Origin: Bacteroidales bacterium
Lineage (GTDB): Bacteria; Bacteroidota; Bacteroidia; Bacteroidales; DTU049
DNA: 23,369 nt
Direction: 5' to 3'
Assembly (NCBI GenBank): GCA_030017935.1
Contig: JASEGF010000004.1
Location: 1-23,369 of the forward strand
The notes beneath the pieces were generated by a model. That model made no database searches. It was not told where the DNA came from and saw only the letters and a list, made by a program, of their open reading frames with translations. Positions within the stretch are counted from its first letter, which is position 1. Every line of letters starts with the position of its first letter. Shown here piece after piece: positions 23,111-23,369 of this stretch. The position numbers and the translations under genes were made by a program.

Positions 23111-23369
23111 ATGGAACCTAAAGATGTAATAATAAAACCTCATATTACTGAAAAAGCTACTCAGCAAACAGAGAAGTTTAGTAATAGATATACTTTTATA
23201 GTAAATCCTAAAGCTACTAAATATGATATTAAAAAAGCAGTAGAATGGCTTTATAATGTACAAGTAGAAAAAGTGAATACTTCTAATTTTCAAGGCAAAA
23301 AGAAACTAAGAGGTACTCGTACAGGATGGATAGAAGGTCGTACACCTGCTTTTAAAAAAGCTACTGTGT
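23111..23369 (+). CDS. rplW: Large ribosomal subunit protein uL23, 3' partial
   Basis: The frame opens at ATG 23111, 5 nt after rplD, and runs to the right edge without a stop. The 86 codons read MEPKDVIIKPHITEKATQQ, then NRYTFIVNPKATKYDIKKAVE, VEKVNTSNFQGKKK, then WIEGRTPAFKKATV: the L23 pattern and the expected S10-operon position. L23 forms part of the nascent-chain exit port that binds trigger factor and SRP. Only the extreme C-terminus is missing. Confidence 0.96.
   Translation, partial: MEPKDVIIKPHITEKATQQTEKFSNRYTFIVNPKATKYDIKKAVEWLYNVQVEKVNTSNFQGKKKLRGTRTGWIEGRTPAFKKATV

Overview
The window is AT-rich DNA from a member of the Bacteroidota (order not resolved). Four independent signs support this. 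Three surface proteins carry type IX secretion system (T9SS) type A C-terminal sorting domains. The ribosomal operon has a Bacteroidota-style promoter (TTTG, 19 nt, TAnnTTTG). Nearly all genes lack a Shine-Dalgarno sequence. The str-S10 order rpsL-rpsG-fusA-rpsJ-rplC-rplD-rplW, with no tuf between fusA and rpsJ, is usual for the phylum.

Layout. 1-1617 (+): 3' part of a secreted C10 (streptopain-like) cysteine protease with CUB and T9SS domains, closed by a strong hairpin terminator. 1665-2380: gene-free, filled with hairpin-forming dispersed repeats. 6860-2381 (-): a tight three-gene unit of two tandem paralogous secreted beta-helix proteins (both 339 aa) and an 805-aa multidomain adhesin-like protein with PKD and T9SS domains. 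6861-8041: gene-free, with a candidate promoter, an unusual leader and more nested inverted repeats. 9805-8042 (-): a secreted peptidylarginine deiminase strikingly like the Porphyromonas enzyme PPAD, including its catalytic residues, both arginine-pocket arginines and a T9SS domain. 17720-9862 (-): a defence locus. It encodes a PLD-nuclease/SF2-helicase fusion, a small HTH protein that looks like an internally deleted AlbA/HTH regulator, an Eco57I-type N6-adenine methyltransferase interrupted near its C-terminus by an in-frame TGA, and a DUF3644-like remnant. 17721-18526: fragments of the same repeat family seen at 1.8 kb, then a 191-nt pyrimidine octamer tract, then the ribosomal promoter. 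18527-23369 (+): the str/S10 ribosomal protein operon, running off the right edge inside rplW.

How it fits together. The left half is a secreted-effector region (protease, adhesin-like proteins, protein-modifying deiminase), probably exported by Sec and T9SS. The middle is a restriction-modification-like island showing decay and rearrangement: a nonsense codon, a truncated gene, and a 24-bp direct repeat bracketing the HTH gene. The right is conserved housekeeping sequence. Points most worth a second look are the PPAD homologue, the nonsense codon in the methyltransferase, the 24-bp repeats around the HTH gene, the repeat family with an internally deleted derivative, the G-quadruplex-capable tract before rpsL, and the single near-perfect Shine-Dalgarno sequence in front of rplC. 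All family assignments rest on motif recognition by eye; no database search was run.
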